Part shown: piece after piece, positions 37,203-47,968 of the stretch | How positions within the stretch are numbered: the first letter of the stretch is position 1 | Layout: each line of letters opens with the position of its first letter | From: Sphingomonas sp. Leaf412 | GTDB lineage: Bacteria; Pseudomonadota; Alphaproteobacteria; Sphingomonadales; Sphingomonadaceae | Assembly (NCBI RefSeq): GCF_001425405.1 | Contig: NZ_LMQP01000003.1 | Location: 804,689 to 868,688 of the forward strand | Direction of reading: 5' to 3' | DNA length: 64,000 nucleotides | The notes under the pieces: generated by a model | Seen by the model: only the letters and a program-made list of their open reading frames with translations | Told to the model about the DNA's origin: nothing | Databases searched by the model: none | Translations under genes and position numbers: made by a program

Positions 37203-38069
37203 ATGAACGACGGTGAGCACGGCGACGGCGTTCCCGAGGACGTGCGGAATGCTCCGCGATCCGTGGGTGCGCGTCTGCGCGCCGCGCGGGAGGCGCAGGG
37301 CATGTCGATGGCCGACCTGGCGCAGCGTACCCGGGTGACGCAGCGCTTTCTGGAGGCGATCGAGGCCGACCGCCTGGATCTGCTTCCCTCCTCCACCTAC
37401 GCCTCCGGTTTCGCCCGTGCGCACGCGCGCGCCGTGGGGCTGGACCAGGCGGAGATCGGGCACGACATCCGCGCGATGGTCGCCGCGGGCAGCGGCCCGG
37501 TCCGCCAGCACCGGATCGAGGAGATCGCGGACCCCGCGCGCGCGCCGTCGCGCGGCATGGTGATCGTCGCGCTGGGAGTCGCGCTGGCCGTGCTGGTGCT
37601 GGGCGGGCTGTACTTCGCGACCGGCGTGTTCCGCGGGACCGGCATGGGGGCGCCCGAAACGACGCAGGCGGTCGCCGCGGCGACGCCTGCCGCGGCCCCC
37701 GCCGCCGTGCCGAGCCCCGCCGCCGCGACGAACCAGGTCGTGCTGACCGCGACCGACGAGGTGTGGATGCGGATCTACGACGGTGCGGACCAGACCCTGT
37801 ACCTGGGCACGATGAAGCCGGGCGAGCGGTTCGCGATTCCGGCGGGCGCGCAATCGCCGCAGATCAACGTCGGGCGGCCGGACAAATTGACGATCACGGT
37901 CGGCGGGCAGGCGGTGGCCGCGCTGGGCGACGGGCGCCGCGCGATCAAGGACGTCAGCCTGACGCCCGACGCGCTGCGCGCCCGCGGCCCGGCCCGGGCC
38001 GAGCCGCTGGTCGCCCCTGGTGCGACGCCGGGTGCATCGCCGTCGGCGGCGGCGTCGCCGGCGCGTTGA
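37203..38069 (+). CDS. RodZ-like helix-turn-helix membrane protein
   Basis: 288 residues. N-terminal HTH (SVGARLRAAREAQGMSMADLAQRTRVTQRFLEAIE), a single membrane helix (GMVIVALGVALAVLVLGGLYFA) at ~118-140, an Ala/Pro-rich linker, and the C-terminal beta-rich RodZ/DUF4115 domain (VWMRIYDGADQTLYLGTMKPGERF, INVGRPDKL). RodZ links MreB filaments to the envelope and maintains rod shape. Whether this short member does so here is inference. It follows ptsP and precedes cpoB. Confidence 0.9.
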   Translation: MNDGEHGDGVPEDVRNAPRSVGARLRAAREAQGMSMADLAQRTRVTQRFLEAIEADRLDLLPSSTYASGFARAHARAVGLDQAEIGHDIRAMVAAGSGPVRQHRIEEIADPARAPSRGMVIVALGVALAVLVLGGLYFATGVFRGTGMGAPETTQAVAAATPAAAPAAVPSPAAATNQVVLTATDEVWMRIYDGADQTLYLGTMKPGERFAIPAGAQSPQINVGRPDKLTITVGGQAVAALGDGRRAIKDVSLTPDALRARGPARAEPLVAPGATPGASPSAAASPAR

Positions 38070-38145
38070 TCGTACATCGTGGCGACAGGCGGCGCCGGTA
38101 ACGAGGGACGGGCACGATCGATGATGCTCGGGGGTGGGTGACGTG

Positions 38146-39027
38146 ATGCAGAAATGGATGCTTGCCGCTGGTGCGGCGATGGTGCTGGCCGCACCGGTCG
38201 AGGCGCAATCGGGGCTCGACGGGCGCGTGGGGAAGCTGGAAAGCGAGATGCGCGCGGTGCAGCGCAAGGTGTTTCCCGGCGGCGCGGGCGCGACCGTCTC
38301 GCCCGATATCTCGCCCGTGCCCGACGTCGCCACCCCGGCGGGTACGCCCGCGACCACGCCGATCGCGGATCTGACCGCGCGCGTCTCGTCGCTGGAACAG
38401 CAGATGGCGGGGATGACCGGGCAGATCGAACAGGCGCAATATCGCCTGCGGCAGCTGGAGGAGCAGTTCGTCGCGTACAAGACCGCGACCGATGCGCGCT
38501 TCCAGTCCGCGCCGCCCGCCGCGACCGCGGTCGAAAGCGACGTGACGGTCCCGACCGCCCCGCGCCCCGCCGGCGCCACGACGCCCGTCGCCACGACCCC
38601 GATCGCGGGCGGCGGGGTCGAACGGCCGTCGACGGGCGACGCGGCGGAGGACGACTATACCTTCGGATACCGCCTGTGGGCGGCGAAGCGCTACGCGGAT
38701 GCGGCGACGCAGCTGAAGAAGGTCGTCGCCGACCATCCCAAACATCGCCGCGCCAGCTTCGCGCAGAACCTGCTGGGCCGCACCTATCTGGACGACAACA
38801 AGCCCAGCCTCGCCTCGATTGCCTTCTACGACAATTACAAGAAATATCCCGATGGGGAGCGCGCGCCCGAGAGCCTGTATTATCTCGGCAGCGCATTGCT
38901 GAAGCTCGACAAGCCTGCGGACGCCTGCAAGGTCTACGGCGAATTGATCGACGTATACGGCGACAAGATCAGCCCCGCGATGAAGACCAATGTCGCGCGC
39001 GCGCGGACCGGGGCGAAGTGTTCGTAG
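38146..39027 (+). CDS. cpoB: Cell division coordinator CpoB/YbgF (Tol-Pal associated)
   Basis: 293 residues from ATG 38146. Signal peptide KWMLAAGAAMVLAAPVEA, a coiled-coil segment around residues 22-130 (RVGKLESEMRAVQRKV, ISSLEQQM-like heptads) and C-terminal TPR helices (DDYTFGYRLWAAKRYADAATQLKKVVADHP). CpoB works in the periplasm with Tol-Pal to link peptidoglycan synthesis and outer-membrane constriction. The gene order cpoB-tilS-ftsH is conserved in many alphaproteobacteria. The tol-pal genes themselves are not in the window. Confidence 0.92.
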   Translation: MQKWMLAAGAAMVLAAPVEAQSGLDGRVGKLESEMRAVQRKVFPGGAGATVSPDISPVPDVATPAGTPATTPIADLTARVSSLEQQMAGMTGQIEQAQYRLRQLEEQFVAYKTATDARFQSAPPAATAVESDVTVPTAPRPAGATTPVATTPIAGGGVERPSTGDAAEDDYTFGYRLWAAKRYADAATQLKKVVADHPKHRRASFAQNLLGRTYLDDNKPSLASIAFYDNYKKYPDGERAPESLYYLGSALLKLDKPADACKVYGELIDVYGDKISPAMKTNVARARTGAKCS

Positions 39028-39055
39028 GGCAGGATGCGGGGACTCGAGGAGACGG

Positions 39056-40039
39056 GTGACCATTTCCTCGCAGTCCGATCGTTTCCGCGCCGGGACGATG
39101 GCCATCGTCTCGCGCGCCCTCGACGGCTCGAGCGCCACCGACGACACCGGCTATGCCCTCGCCGTGTCGGGCGGCCCGGACAGCATGGCGATGCTCGCGC
39201 TCGCGCACGCCGCCTTCCCCGGCCGCATCGCCGCCGCGACGTTCGATCACCGCCTGCGCGACGGATCGGCGGGCGAGGCGGCGATGGTCGCCGCCGCCTG
39301 CGCCACGCTTGGCATCCCGCACGCCACGCTGGTCCCCGACAAGCCCATCGCCGGCGCCAGCCTCCAGCGGCAGGCGCGGGAGGCGCGCTATGCCGCGCTG
39401 GTCGCCTGGGCCGCGGGTCGCCCGCTGCTGACCGCACACCACGCCGACGATCAGGCGGAGACGCTCCTGATGCGGCTCAACCGCGCCTCCGGTCTCGCCG
39501 GGCTGGCGGGCATTCGCGCCGTCCGCTGGGCGGGCGGCACGCCGATCCTGCGCCCGCTGCTCGATTGGCGGCGGGAAGAATTGCGCGTCATCGCGGAGGG
39601 AAGCGGCCTCGGCTTCGTCGACGATCCGTCGAACACGGACGTCCGCCACGACCGCACCCGCATCCGCGCGTCGCTAATTGCGACGCCCACGCTCGATCCG
39701 GCCGCGCTCGCGGCGTCGGCGGCGTTCCTCGGCGATGCGGAGGAAGCCTTGCGGTACCACGCGGACATCCTGTGGTCCGACCGCTGGCACGGCCCGGACC
39801 GCGGGATGGACGTGGCCGACCTGCCGCGCGAGATGCGCCGCCGCCTGCTGCGCCGCGCGCTGATCGAATCGCGGCGGTCCCTGGCGATCGTGCTTCCCCC
39901 TTTTTCCGAAGCGAGCAACGTCGAACCGCTGCTCGATGCGCTCGCGCGCGGCGTCGGCGCCGTTCAGGGCGGGGTAAAGGTGACCCCGCTACCGACGGGA
40001 TGGACGTTCCGCGCGGCGCCACCGCGTCGATCACACTGA
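39056..40039 (+). CDS. tilS: tRNA(Ile)-lysidine synthetase
   Basis: 327 residues from GTG 39056, with GAGGAG four bases upstream (an ATG at 39098 is an alternative). The PP-loop SGGPDSMAMLALA lies near the N-terminus and is followed by FDHRLRDGSAGEAAMVAAAC and TAHHADDQAETLLMRL. It adds lysine to C34 of the minor tRNA-Ile so AUA is read as isoleucine. The protein is short compared with E. coli TilS, as in many alphaproteobacteria that lack one C-terminal domain. It follows cpoB by 28 bases and precedes ftsH. Confidence 0.93.
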   Translation: MTISSQSDRFRAGTMAIVSRALDGSSATDDTGYALAVSGGPDSMAMLALAHAAFPGRIAAATFDHRLRDGSAGEAAMVAAACATLGIPHATLVPDKPIAGASLQRQAREARYAALVAWAAGRPLLTAHHADDQAETLLMRLNRASGLAGLAGIRAVRWAGGTPILRPLLDWRREELRVIAEGSGLGFVDDPSNTDVRHDRTRIRASLIATPTLDPAALAASAAFLGDAEEALRYHADILWSDRWHGPDRGMDVADLPREMRRRLLRRALIESRRSLAIVLPPFSEASNVEPLLDALARGVGAVQGGVKVTPLPTGWTFRAAPPRRSH

Positions 40040-40103
40040 ACGACGCGCGTTGGATTGCCATTAACCGATCCGCGCCTACATTGGCCCCGACGAAAGGACC
40101 TTC

Positions 40104-42095
<1,992 letters not shown>

Positions 42096-42102
42096 GGCGA
42101 CA

Positions 42103-42130
42103 GGCCCCGGCAGCGATGCCGGGGCCTTTT
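42103..42130 (+). terminator. Rho-independent terminator of ftsH
   Basis: Stem GGCCCCGGC/GCCGGGGCC with six-base loop AGCGAT and a TTTT run. Good match to a classical terminator; it lies between convergent genes. Confidence 0.9.
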
Positions 42131-42134
42131 CGTT

Positions 42135-42773
42135 TCAGCGCGGCAGTGGCGTGTCGCTGCCCTGCGCCGCCTTCGCGCGCAGGAATCCCGGCCGTGCCGA
42201 CACCCGCTCCCAATAGCCGCGCACGCCGTCGCCCCAGCGCTCGTCCAGCTTCAGCGACCGCGCCAGCAGCAGCGCATAGCCGACCGATATGTCGGCCCCG
42301 GTAAACCGCCCCGCGCACAGCCACTCGCGACCGTCCGCCAGCGTGCGCTCCACGGCCTTCAGCCGCGATCCGAACCATTGCGCATAATCGTCCGCCGCCT
42401 GCGGCAGGCGCCGGTCCCTCGCTTCGAGATGCCGGTATCGCAGCACGATCGTCTGCGGAAAGGTCAGCGTCGCCTCGCCCCGGTGCAACCAGTCGAGCCA
42501 CGCGCCATAATCCGCCTCGTCCACCGACACCGCCAGCGGTGTCGGCCCGTGGCGACCGGCGAGATATTCCACGATCGCCGCCGATTCGGTCATCCTCGTC
42601 GCCCCGTCGACCAGCAGCGGGATCGTGCCGAGCGGGTTCTCCTCCAGATATTCCGGCGCCCGGATGCGCGGCGGGAAGGGCAGGAGGTGGAGGCGATAGG
42701 AAAGTCCCATCTCCTCCAGCATCCACAGCGCCCGGAAACTTCGCGCGTCCGCGCAATGCCACAGTTCGATCAT
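42135..42773 (-). CDS. Glutathione S-transferase family protein
   Basis: 212 residues. N-terminal thioredoxin-like domain with IELWHCADARSFRALWMLEEMGLSY, PLGTIPLLVDG (cis-Pro) and ATRMTESAAIVEYLA. All-helical C-terminal domain with FTGADISVGYALLLARSL. It uses glutathione on an unknown substrate. Its start lies two bases after the stop of the large carboxylase gene on the same strand, so it is probably expressed with it. Confidence 0.9.
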   Translation of the reverse strand: MIELWHCADARSFRALWMLEEMGLSYRLHLLPFPPRIRAPEYLEENPLGTIPLLVDGATRMTESAAIVEYLAGRHGPTPLAVSVDEADYGAWLDWLHRGEATLTFPQTIVLRYRHLEARDRRLPQAADDYAQWFGSRLKAVERTLADGREWLCAGRFTGADISVGYALLLARSLKLDERWGDGVRGYWERVSARPGFLRAKAAQGSDTPLPR

Positions 42774-42774
42774 G

Positions 42775-45700
42775 TCACCACGCATCCACGAAACGGCCCG
42801 AGGGCCTGGGTTCGGCCGAGGCGAGGCCCCGGCGCAGCCATGCACGCGTGTCGGCGGGATCGATCACCGCGTCGATCTCCAGCACGCGCGCGACCGATAT
42901 CGCCTTGCCCCGGTCGTAGCTCGCGGCGACCAGCTCCCCGAACCGCGCCTCCCGCGCCGCGGGGTCCGCGATCGCCTCCAGCTCGCGCCGGTATCCCAGC
43001 CTGACCGCGCCCTCCAGCCCCATGCCCCCGAACTCGCCCGTCGGCCACGAGACGGTGAAGGCGTTCGCCTGCAACGATCCCCCCGCCATCGCCTGCGCGC
43101 CGAGGCCATAGGCCTTGCGCACCACCACCGCGAACAGCGGCACCGACAATTGCGCTGCGACCAGGAACATGCGCGATCCGTGACGCACCGGCGCGGTCGC
43201 CTCCGCCTCCGGCCCCACCATGAAGCCCGGCGTGTCGATCAGCGACACGATCGGCAGGCCGAACGCGTCGCACAATTGCATGAAGCGCGCCGCCTTGTCC
43301 GCCCCGTCGCTGTCGATCGCGCCCGACAGGTGGCGGCAATCGTTGGCGAGGATGCCCACCGGTCGCCCGTCGATCCGCGCCAGTCCCGTGACCATCCCGG
43401 CCGCGAACCCGCCGCGCAATTCCACGAACGTATCCGCATCGACCAGCCCGGCGACGGCGCGGCGCATGTCGAACACGCGCAATCGATTCTCGGGCACCGC
43501 ATGGCGCAGCAGGCGCTGGTCGGGCACGTCCCCCGCGGGCAGCCTGCCCTGGAAGAAGCCCAGCAGGCGTTTCGCCGCCGCGGTCGCCGCGACCTCGTCC
43601 GCCACCAGCAGGTCGACGACGCCATTGGCATGCTGCACCGCCACCGGCCCGATCTCGGTCGGCCGGAACACGCCCAGCCCGCCGCCCTCGATCATCGCGG
43701 GCCCGCCCATGCCGATATGCGCGTCCGCGGTGGCGATCGTGATATCGGCGCAGCCGTAGAGGACCGCATTGCCCGCGAAGCAGAAGCCGGTCGTGATCCC
43801 GATCCGCACGGCCTTCCCCGACAATGCGGCGAAGCTGCGGAACGTCGGCGTGTCGAGTCCCGACACCCCAAGTGCATCGACATCGCCCGGCCGCCCGCCG
43901 CCGCCCTCGGTGTAGAAGACGACCGGCAACCGCTGCGTTTCCGCCACCGCCAGCAGCCGGTCGGTCTTGCGGTGGTTCCACATCCCCTGCGTCCCCGCCA
44001 GGACGGTATAGTCGTAGGCGAGGCCGAGGCATTTCGCGCGCTCCTCGCCGACGTCCGCGGCATTGACCGTGCCGACCCCGCCGACCAGCCCGTCGTGTGG
44101 GGTATGGGCGATCAGGTCCGCCAGATCGCGCCGCCGCCGCTGCGCCGCGATGGTCAGTGCGCCATATTCGACGAAGCTGCCGGGATCGAACAGGTCCGCG
44201 ACATTCTCGCGCGCGGTGCGCTGACCCTTGGCATGTCGTCGTGCGACGGCCTCGCCGCGGTTCGCGTCGAGGCCGGGCGCGCGCGCCGCGATCGCCTCCG
44301 CCAAATCGGGGCGGATCAGGTCGGGATCGGCCGCCGCCGCAGCGGCCACGACCGCGCCGTCGCCATCGACCGGGTCGAGCAGCACCACGGGCGCGCCCTG
44401 CGCCACGCCCGCACCGGGTGCGACCGCGACGGCGCGCACGATCCCCGCAACGGGGGCCGCGACCGCATGCTGCATCTTCAGCGCCTCGACCGTCGCCACC
44501 TCGGCGCCCGCGGCCACCGTGTCGCCGATCGCGACCGTGATGGCCACCACGACGCCGGACAGCGGCGCGGTCGCGGCGAGGGGGTCGGCGTCCGCCATGT
44601 CCACGACGGTCGCGAAGTCGCCCGCAACCGAATCGAACCACCCCGTCTCGACCACCCCGTCGATCGCCGCCCGGTCGAGCAGCGCGCGCAGCAGCGGCAG
44701 ATTGGTCGCCACGCCCTCGATCGCGCATTCCGCCGCCGCCGCCTTCGCGCGCGCCAGCGCCTCGGGCCAGTCCGCCCCGCGCACGACCAGCTTCGCCAGC
44801 AGCGGATCGAAGCGCGGATTGACCGTCATCCCCGCAACCACCGCGGCGTCGACGCGCACCCCCGGCCCGCCCGGCGCACGCCACGCCGCGACCGTTCCGA
44901 CCTCGGCCCGGACGCTACCGTCCGGCGCCAGCGTCTCCGCCCCGACGCGCAATTCGATCGCGACCCCACGCGTCTCCGGCGCCGCGGGCACCGCGCCACC
45001 CGCCGACAGCCGCAATTGCAGCGCGACGAGGTCGAGGCCCGTCACCTCCTCCGTCACGGTATGCTCCACCTGCAACCGCGGATTGACCTCGAGGAAGGCG
45101 AAATCCCCGCGGTCCAGGTCGACCAGGAACTCCGCGGTCGCCAGCCCGACATAGCGGCGCGCCGACAGCAACCGGACCGCCGCCGCCACGATGTCGCGCT
45201 CCATCGCGGGATCGAGCCATTGCGCGGGCGCGACCTCGACGAACTTCTGGTGCCGCCGTTGGATCGAACAGTCGCGCGTACCCAGCGCCACCACCGCGCC
45301 CGCGGCGTCGCCCGCCAGCTGCACCTCGATATGCCGTGCGCGCGCGACATGGCGTTCGACGATCGTCGCGCCGTCGCCGAACGCCGCCTCGGCCTCCGCC
45401 CGCGCGGCGGCGATCGCGGCGGGCAGGGCGGCGGCGTCGCGGACGATCCGGATGCCGCGCCCGCCGCCGCCCGCGACCGCCTTCACCATCACCGCGCCCT
45501 CCGCCAGCGCGGCCTCGCCCTCCGCCAGCACCGGGACACCGACCTCGCGCGCCAGCGCCTTGGCCGCGGCCTTGTTCCCGAACAGCGCCAGCGCCTCCGC
45601 GGACGGCCCGACGAAGGTAAGCCCCGCCGCATCGCACGCGCGGGCGAAGGCGGCGCTCTCGCTCAGGAAGCCGTAGCCGGGATGGATCGCGTCGCATCCC

Positions 45701-45912
45701 GCCGCGCGCGCCGCGGCGATGATCGCGTCGATGGCCAGATAGGCCGCCGGCCCCTCGCCGGGCAGCGCCGCCGTCCGGTCGCCCGCGGCGACGTGCGGGG
45801 CGTCGGCATCGTCCGCGGAATGGGCGGTCACGACCCCATATCCCGTCGCGCGCGCGGTCCGCGCGATCCGGATCGCGATCTCGCCGCGGTTGGCGATCAG
45901 CATCGTCGGCAT
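42775..45912 (-). CDS. Single-chain biotin-dependent acyl-CoA carboxylase (BC-BCCP-CT fusion)
   Basis: 1045 residues joining all three functions. Residues ~1-440 are biotin carboxylase (ANRGEIAIRIART, HPGYGFLSESAAFA, MVKAVAGGGGRGIR, FLEVNPRLQVEHTVTEEVTG). A biotin-carrier domain follows with the acceptor Lys479 in VEALKMQHAV. Residues ~560-1045 form the carboxyltransferase (LGTQGMWNHRK-like, FAGNAVLYGCADITIATA, AGGSLQANAF). The layout resembles single-chain long-chain acyl-CoA carboxylases. It may carboxylate acyl-CoA for fatty acid or branched-chain metabolism. ATG 45912 has GGGAGAG upstream and fits the MPTMLIANRG start. Confidence 0.9.
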   Translation of the reverse strand: MPTMLIANRGEIAIRIARTARATGYGVVTAHSADDADAPHVAAGDRTAALPGEGPAAYLAIDAIIAAARAAGCDAIHPGYGFLSESAAFARACDAAGLTFVGPSAEALALFGNKAAAKALAREVGVPVLAEGEAALAEGAVMVKAVAGGGGRGIRIVRDAAALPAAIAAARAEAEAAFGDGATIVERHVARARHIEVQLAGDAAGAVVALGTRDCSIQRRHQKFVEVAPAQWLDPAMERDIVAAAVRLLSARRYVGLATAEFLVDLDRGDFAFLEVNPRLQVEHTVTEEVTGLDLVALQLRLSAGGAVPAAPETRGVAIELRVGAETLAPDGSVRAEVGTVAAWRAPGGPGVRVDAAVVAGMTVNPRFDPLLAKLVVRGADWPEALARAKAAAAECAIEGVATNLPLLRALLDRAAIDGVVETGWFDSVAGDFATVVDMADADPLAATAPLSGVVVAITVAIGDTVAAGAEVATVEALKMQHAVAAPVAGIVRAVAVAPGAGVAQGAPVVLLDPVDGDGAVVAAAAAADPDLIRPDLAEAIAARAPGLDANRGEAVARRHAKGQRTARENVADLFDPGSFVEYGALTIAAQRRRRDLADLIAHTPHDGLVGGVGTVNAADVGEERAKCLGLAYDYTVLAGTQGMWNHRKTDRLLAVAETQRLPVVFYTEGGGGRPGDVDALGVSGLDTPTFRSFAALSGKAVRIGITTGFCFAGNAVLYGCADITIATADAHIGMGGPAMIEGGGLGVFRPTEIGPVAVQHANGVVDLLVADEVAATAAAKRLLGFFQGRLPAGDVPDQRLLRHAVPENRLRVFDMRRAVAGLVDADTFVELRGGFAAGMVTGLARIDGRPVGILANDCRHLSGAIDSDGADKAARFMQLCDAFGLPIVSLIDTPGFMVGPEAEATAPVRHGSRMFLVAAQLSVPLFAVVVRKAYGLGAQAMAGGSLQANAFTVSWPTGEFGGMGLEGAVRLGYRRELEAIADPAAREARFGELVAASYDRGKAISVARVLEIDAVIDPADTRAWLRRGLASAEPRPSGRFVDAW

Positions 45913-46000
45913 GCGCTCTCCCTTTCCCGCGACTGTCGGCGGCGGGGCGCGCGCCATCAACCCCCTTTCGGAAATCCGCGCCTGCGATAGGATCGCGCGT

Positions 46001-47287
46001 ATGACGACGACAGCGACGAAGCGGGACCGCCTGCGCAACATCCTCGGCGGGTCCGCGGGCAATCTGGTCGAATGGTACGACTGGTACGCCTATTCCGCCT
46101 TCACGCTGTATTTCGCGAAGCACTTCTTCCCCTCGGGCGACCGGACGACGGAATTGCTCAGTGCCGCTCTGGTGTTCGCGGTCGGCTTCGTCATGCGGCC
46201 GGTCGGCGGCTGGATCATGGGCATCTACGCGGACCGCAAGGGGCGGAAGGCGGGGCTGACCCTGTCGGTCACGCTGATGTGTGCCGGATCGCTGCTGATC
46301 GCGGTCACGCCGACGCGCGAGACGATCGGCCTCGCCGCGCCCGCGCTGCTGATCGTCGCGCGGCTGATGCAGGGCCTGTCGGTCGGCGGCGAATATGGCG
46401 CCAGCGCGACCTACCTTTCCGAAATGGCGGGGAAGAACAACCGCGGCTTCTTCTCCTCCTTCCAGTACGTGACGCTCATCGCAGGCCAGTTGACCGCCTT
46501 GTGCGTGCTGCTGGTGCTACAGGCGACGATGAGCGAGGCGGCGCTGGACGCGTGGGGCTGGCGCATCCCGTTCTTCATCGGCGGCGTGCTGGCGGTCGGC
46601 GTCTTCTGGCTGCGGCGGCGACTGGCGGAGACCGAGAGCTTCGAAAACGCCCACAAGGAGGGTCAGGCGAAATCCAGCCTGACCGCATTGTGGCGCGAAC
46701 ATCCGCGCGAATTCATGACCGTGCTGCTGCTCACCGCGGGCGGCACGCTCGCCTTCTACGCCTATTCCATCTACATGCAGAAATTCCTCGCCAACACCTC
46801 GGGGTTCAGCCGCGGGACGGCCAGCTGGATCAGCGCGGGGACATTGTTCGTGTTCATGTGCATCCAGCCGCTGGCGGGCGCGCTCAGCGACCGGATCGGG
46901 CGGAAGCCGTTGATGGTCGGGTTCGGCATCGCGGGCGTGCTGGCGACCTATCCCATCTTCGCCACGCTGGAGACGGTGGGCAGTCCGGTCGCGGCATTCT
47001 TCATCGTGCTGGGCGCGCTGGTGATCGTCACCGGCTACACCTCGATCAACGCGGTGGTGAAGGCGGAACTGTTCCCCGCGCACGTCCGCGCGCTGGGCGT
47101 CGCCTTCCCTTATGCGCTGGCGAACGCATTGTTCGGCGGGACCGCGGAGGCGGTGGCGTTGCAGTTCAAGAAATCGGGCTGGGAGCAGGGCTTCTACTGG
47201 TACGTCAGCGCGATGATCGGCGTGTCGCTAATGGTCTACCTGCGCATGAAGGACACGCGCACGCACAGCCGGATATTGGAGGACTAG
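46001..47287 (+). CDS. MFS transporter, alpha-ketoglutarate permease-like (metabolite/H+ symporter)
   Basis: 428 residues from ATG 46001. About twelve membrane helices. NLVEWYDWYAYSAFTLYFAKHFFP and the loop GIYADRKGRKAGLTLSV identify the metabolite:H+ symporter group of the MFS, which contains KgtP and ProP. EYGASATYLSEMA and DRIGRKPLMVGFG are further marks. It probably imports a dicarboxylate such as 2-oxoglutarate; substrate inferred. It is divergent from the carboxylase across 88 bases. Confidence 0.88.
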   Translation: MTTTATKRDRLRNILGGSAGNLVEWYDWYAYSAFTLYFAKHFFPSGDRTTELLSAALVFAVGFVMRPVGGWIMGIYADRKGRKAGLTLSVTLMCAGSLLIAVTPTRETIGLAAPALLIVARLMQGLSVGGEYGASATYLSEMAGKNNRGFFSSFQYVTLIAGQLTALCVLLVLQATMSEAALDAWGWRIPFFIGGVLAVGVFWLRRRLAETESFENAHKEGQAKSSLTALWREHPREFMTVLLLTAGGTLAFYAYSIYMQKFLANTSGFSRGTASWISAGTLFVFMCIQPLAGALSDRIGRKPLMVGFGIAGVLATYPIFATLETVGSPVAAFFIVLGALVIVTGYTSINAVVKAELFPAHVRALGVAFPYALANALFGGTAEAVALQFKKSGWEQGFYWYVSAMIGVSLMVYLRMKDTRTHSRILED

Positions 47288-47293
47288 CCGCCC

Positions 47294-47375
47294 CCTCCGT
47301 TCGCCCCGAGCGAAGTCGAAGGGCATGCGCCCCGGATCGTGCAAAGGCTTCGACTACGCTCAGCCCGAACGGAGG
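47294..47375. repeat. GTCGAAG-type inverted repeat (copy at MFS/Fe-S gene ends)
   Basis: Left arm CCTCCGTTCGCCCCGAGCGA then AGTCGAAG pairs with right arm CTTCGACTACGCTCAGCCCG then AACGGAGG. It is located between convergent stops, matches the copy at 49467-49534 and a weaker one at 9251-9315, and probably works as a terminator. Confidence 0.85.
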
Positions 47376-47402
47376 TAGGGTGGCGGGCCGCGCCCTGTCC
47401 CG

Positions 47403-47939
47403 TCACTTCGGCGACAGCGCCGGCACCCGCGTCGCCGCATCCTTCGGATCGATCCCCGGCCGCGCGCCCGCGGTGATCGTTTCGTCCCCGCGCATCGCGC
47501 GACCCGCGCGCAGGATCGATTCGGTCAGGCGGGGGTAGATGCCGCAGCGGCACAGGTTCCCGATCGCGCCCCGCACCGCGTCCTCGCTGGGGCCCGGATT
47601 GCGCTTCAGCAACGCCGCCGCCGCCATGACGATGCCGGGAATGCAGAAGCCGCATTGCGGCACATTGTCCGCGATCAGCGCCAGCTGCACCGGATGCGCG
47701 CGCTCGCGCGACAGGCCCTCGATCGTCGTGACGAACGCGCCCTCCGCCTGCGCCAGCGTCACCTGGCACGATCGCACCGCGCGCCCGTCGACGTCGACAG
47801 TGCAGGCGCCGCAACTGCCCGTGCCGCATCCGTATTTCGTCCCCGTCAGGTTCGACGCGTCGCGCAATGCGAACAGCAACGGCGTCGCGGGGTCGAGCAG
47901 ATATTCGACGGCCTCGTTGTTGACGGTCATCCGGGTCAT
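47403..47939 (-). CDS. 2Fe-2S-binding subunit of a xanthine-dehydrogenase-type oxidoreductase
   Basis: 178 residues. A ferredoxin-like 2Fe-2S domain with TKYGCGTGSCGACTVDVDG and a second all-helical 2Fe-2S domain with PQCGFCIPGIVMAA and IGNLCRCGIYPRL. Such subunits carry electrons to a partner molybdenum-cofactor subunit. None is adjacent on either strand, so it is an orphan here. The C-terminal ~30 residues are Pro/Ala-rich and unlike the family core. The start at 47939 is the first in-frame ATG; one at 47930 is possible. Confidence 0.88.
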   Translation of the reverse strand: MTRMTVNNEAVEYLLDPATPLLFALRDASNLTGTKYGCGTGSCGACTVDVDGRAVRSCQVTLAQAEGAFVTTIEGLSRERAHPVQLALIADNVPQCGFCIPGIVMAAAALLKRNPGPSEDAVRGAIGNLCRCGIYPRLTESILRAGRAMRGDETITAGARPGIDPKDAATRVPALSPK

Positions 47940-47968
47940 GGCCTGCGATCGTTACGCGTGCCCGCGCG

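Noticed and set aside
42772..45990. 1072-codon plus-strand ORF
   Set aside because: Exact antisense of the acyl-CoA carboxylase, no recognisable domain.
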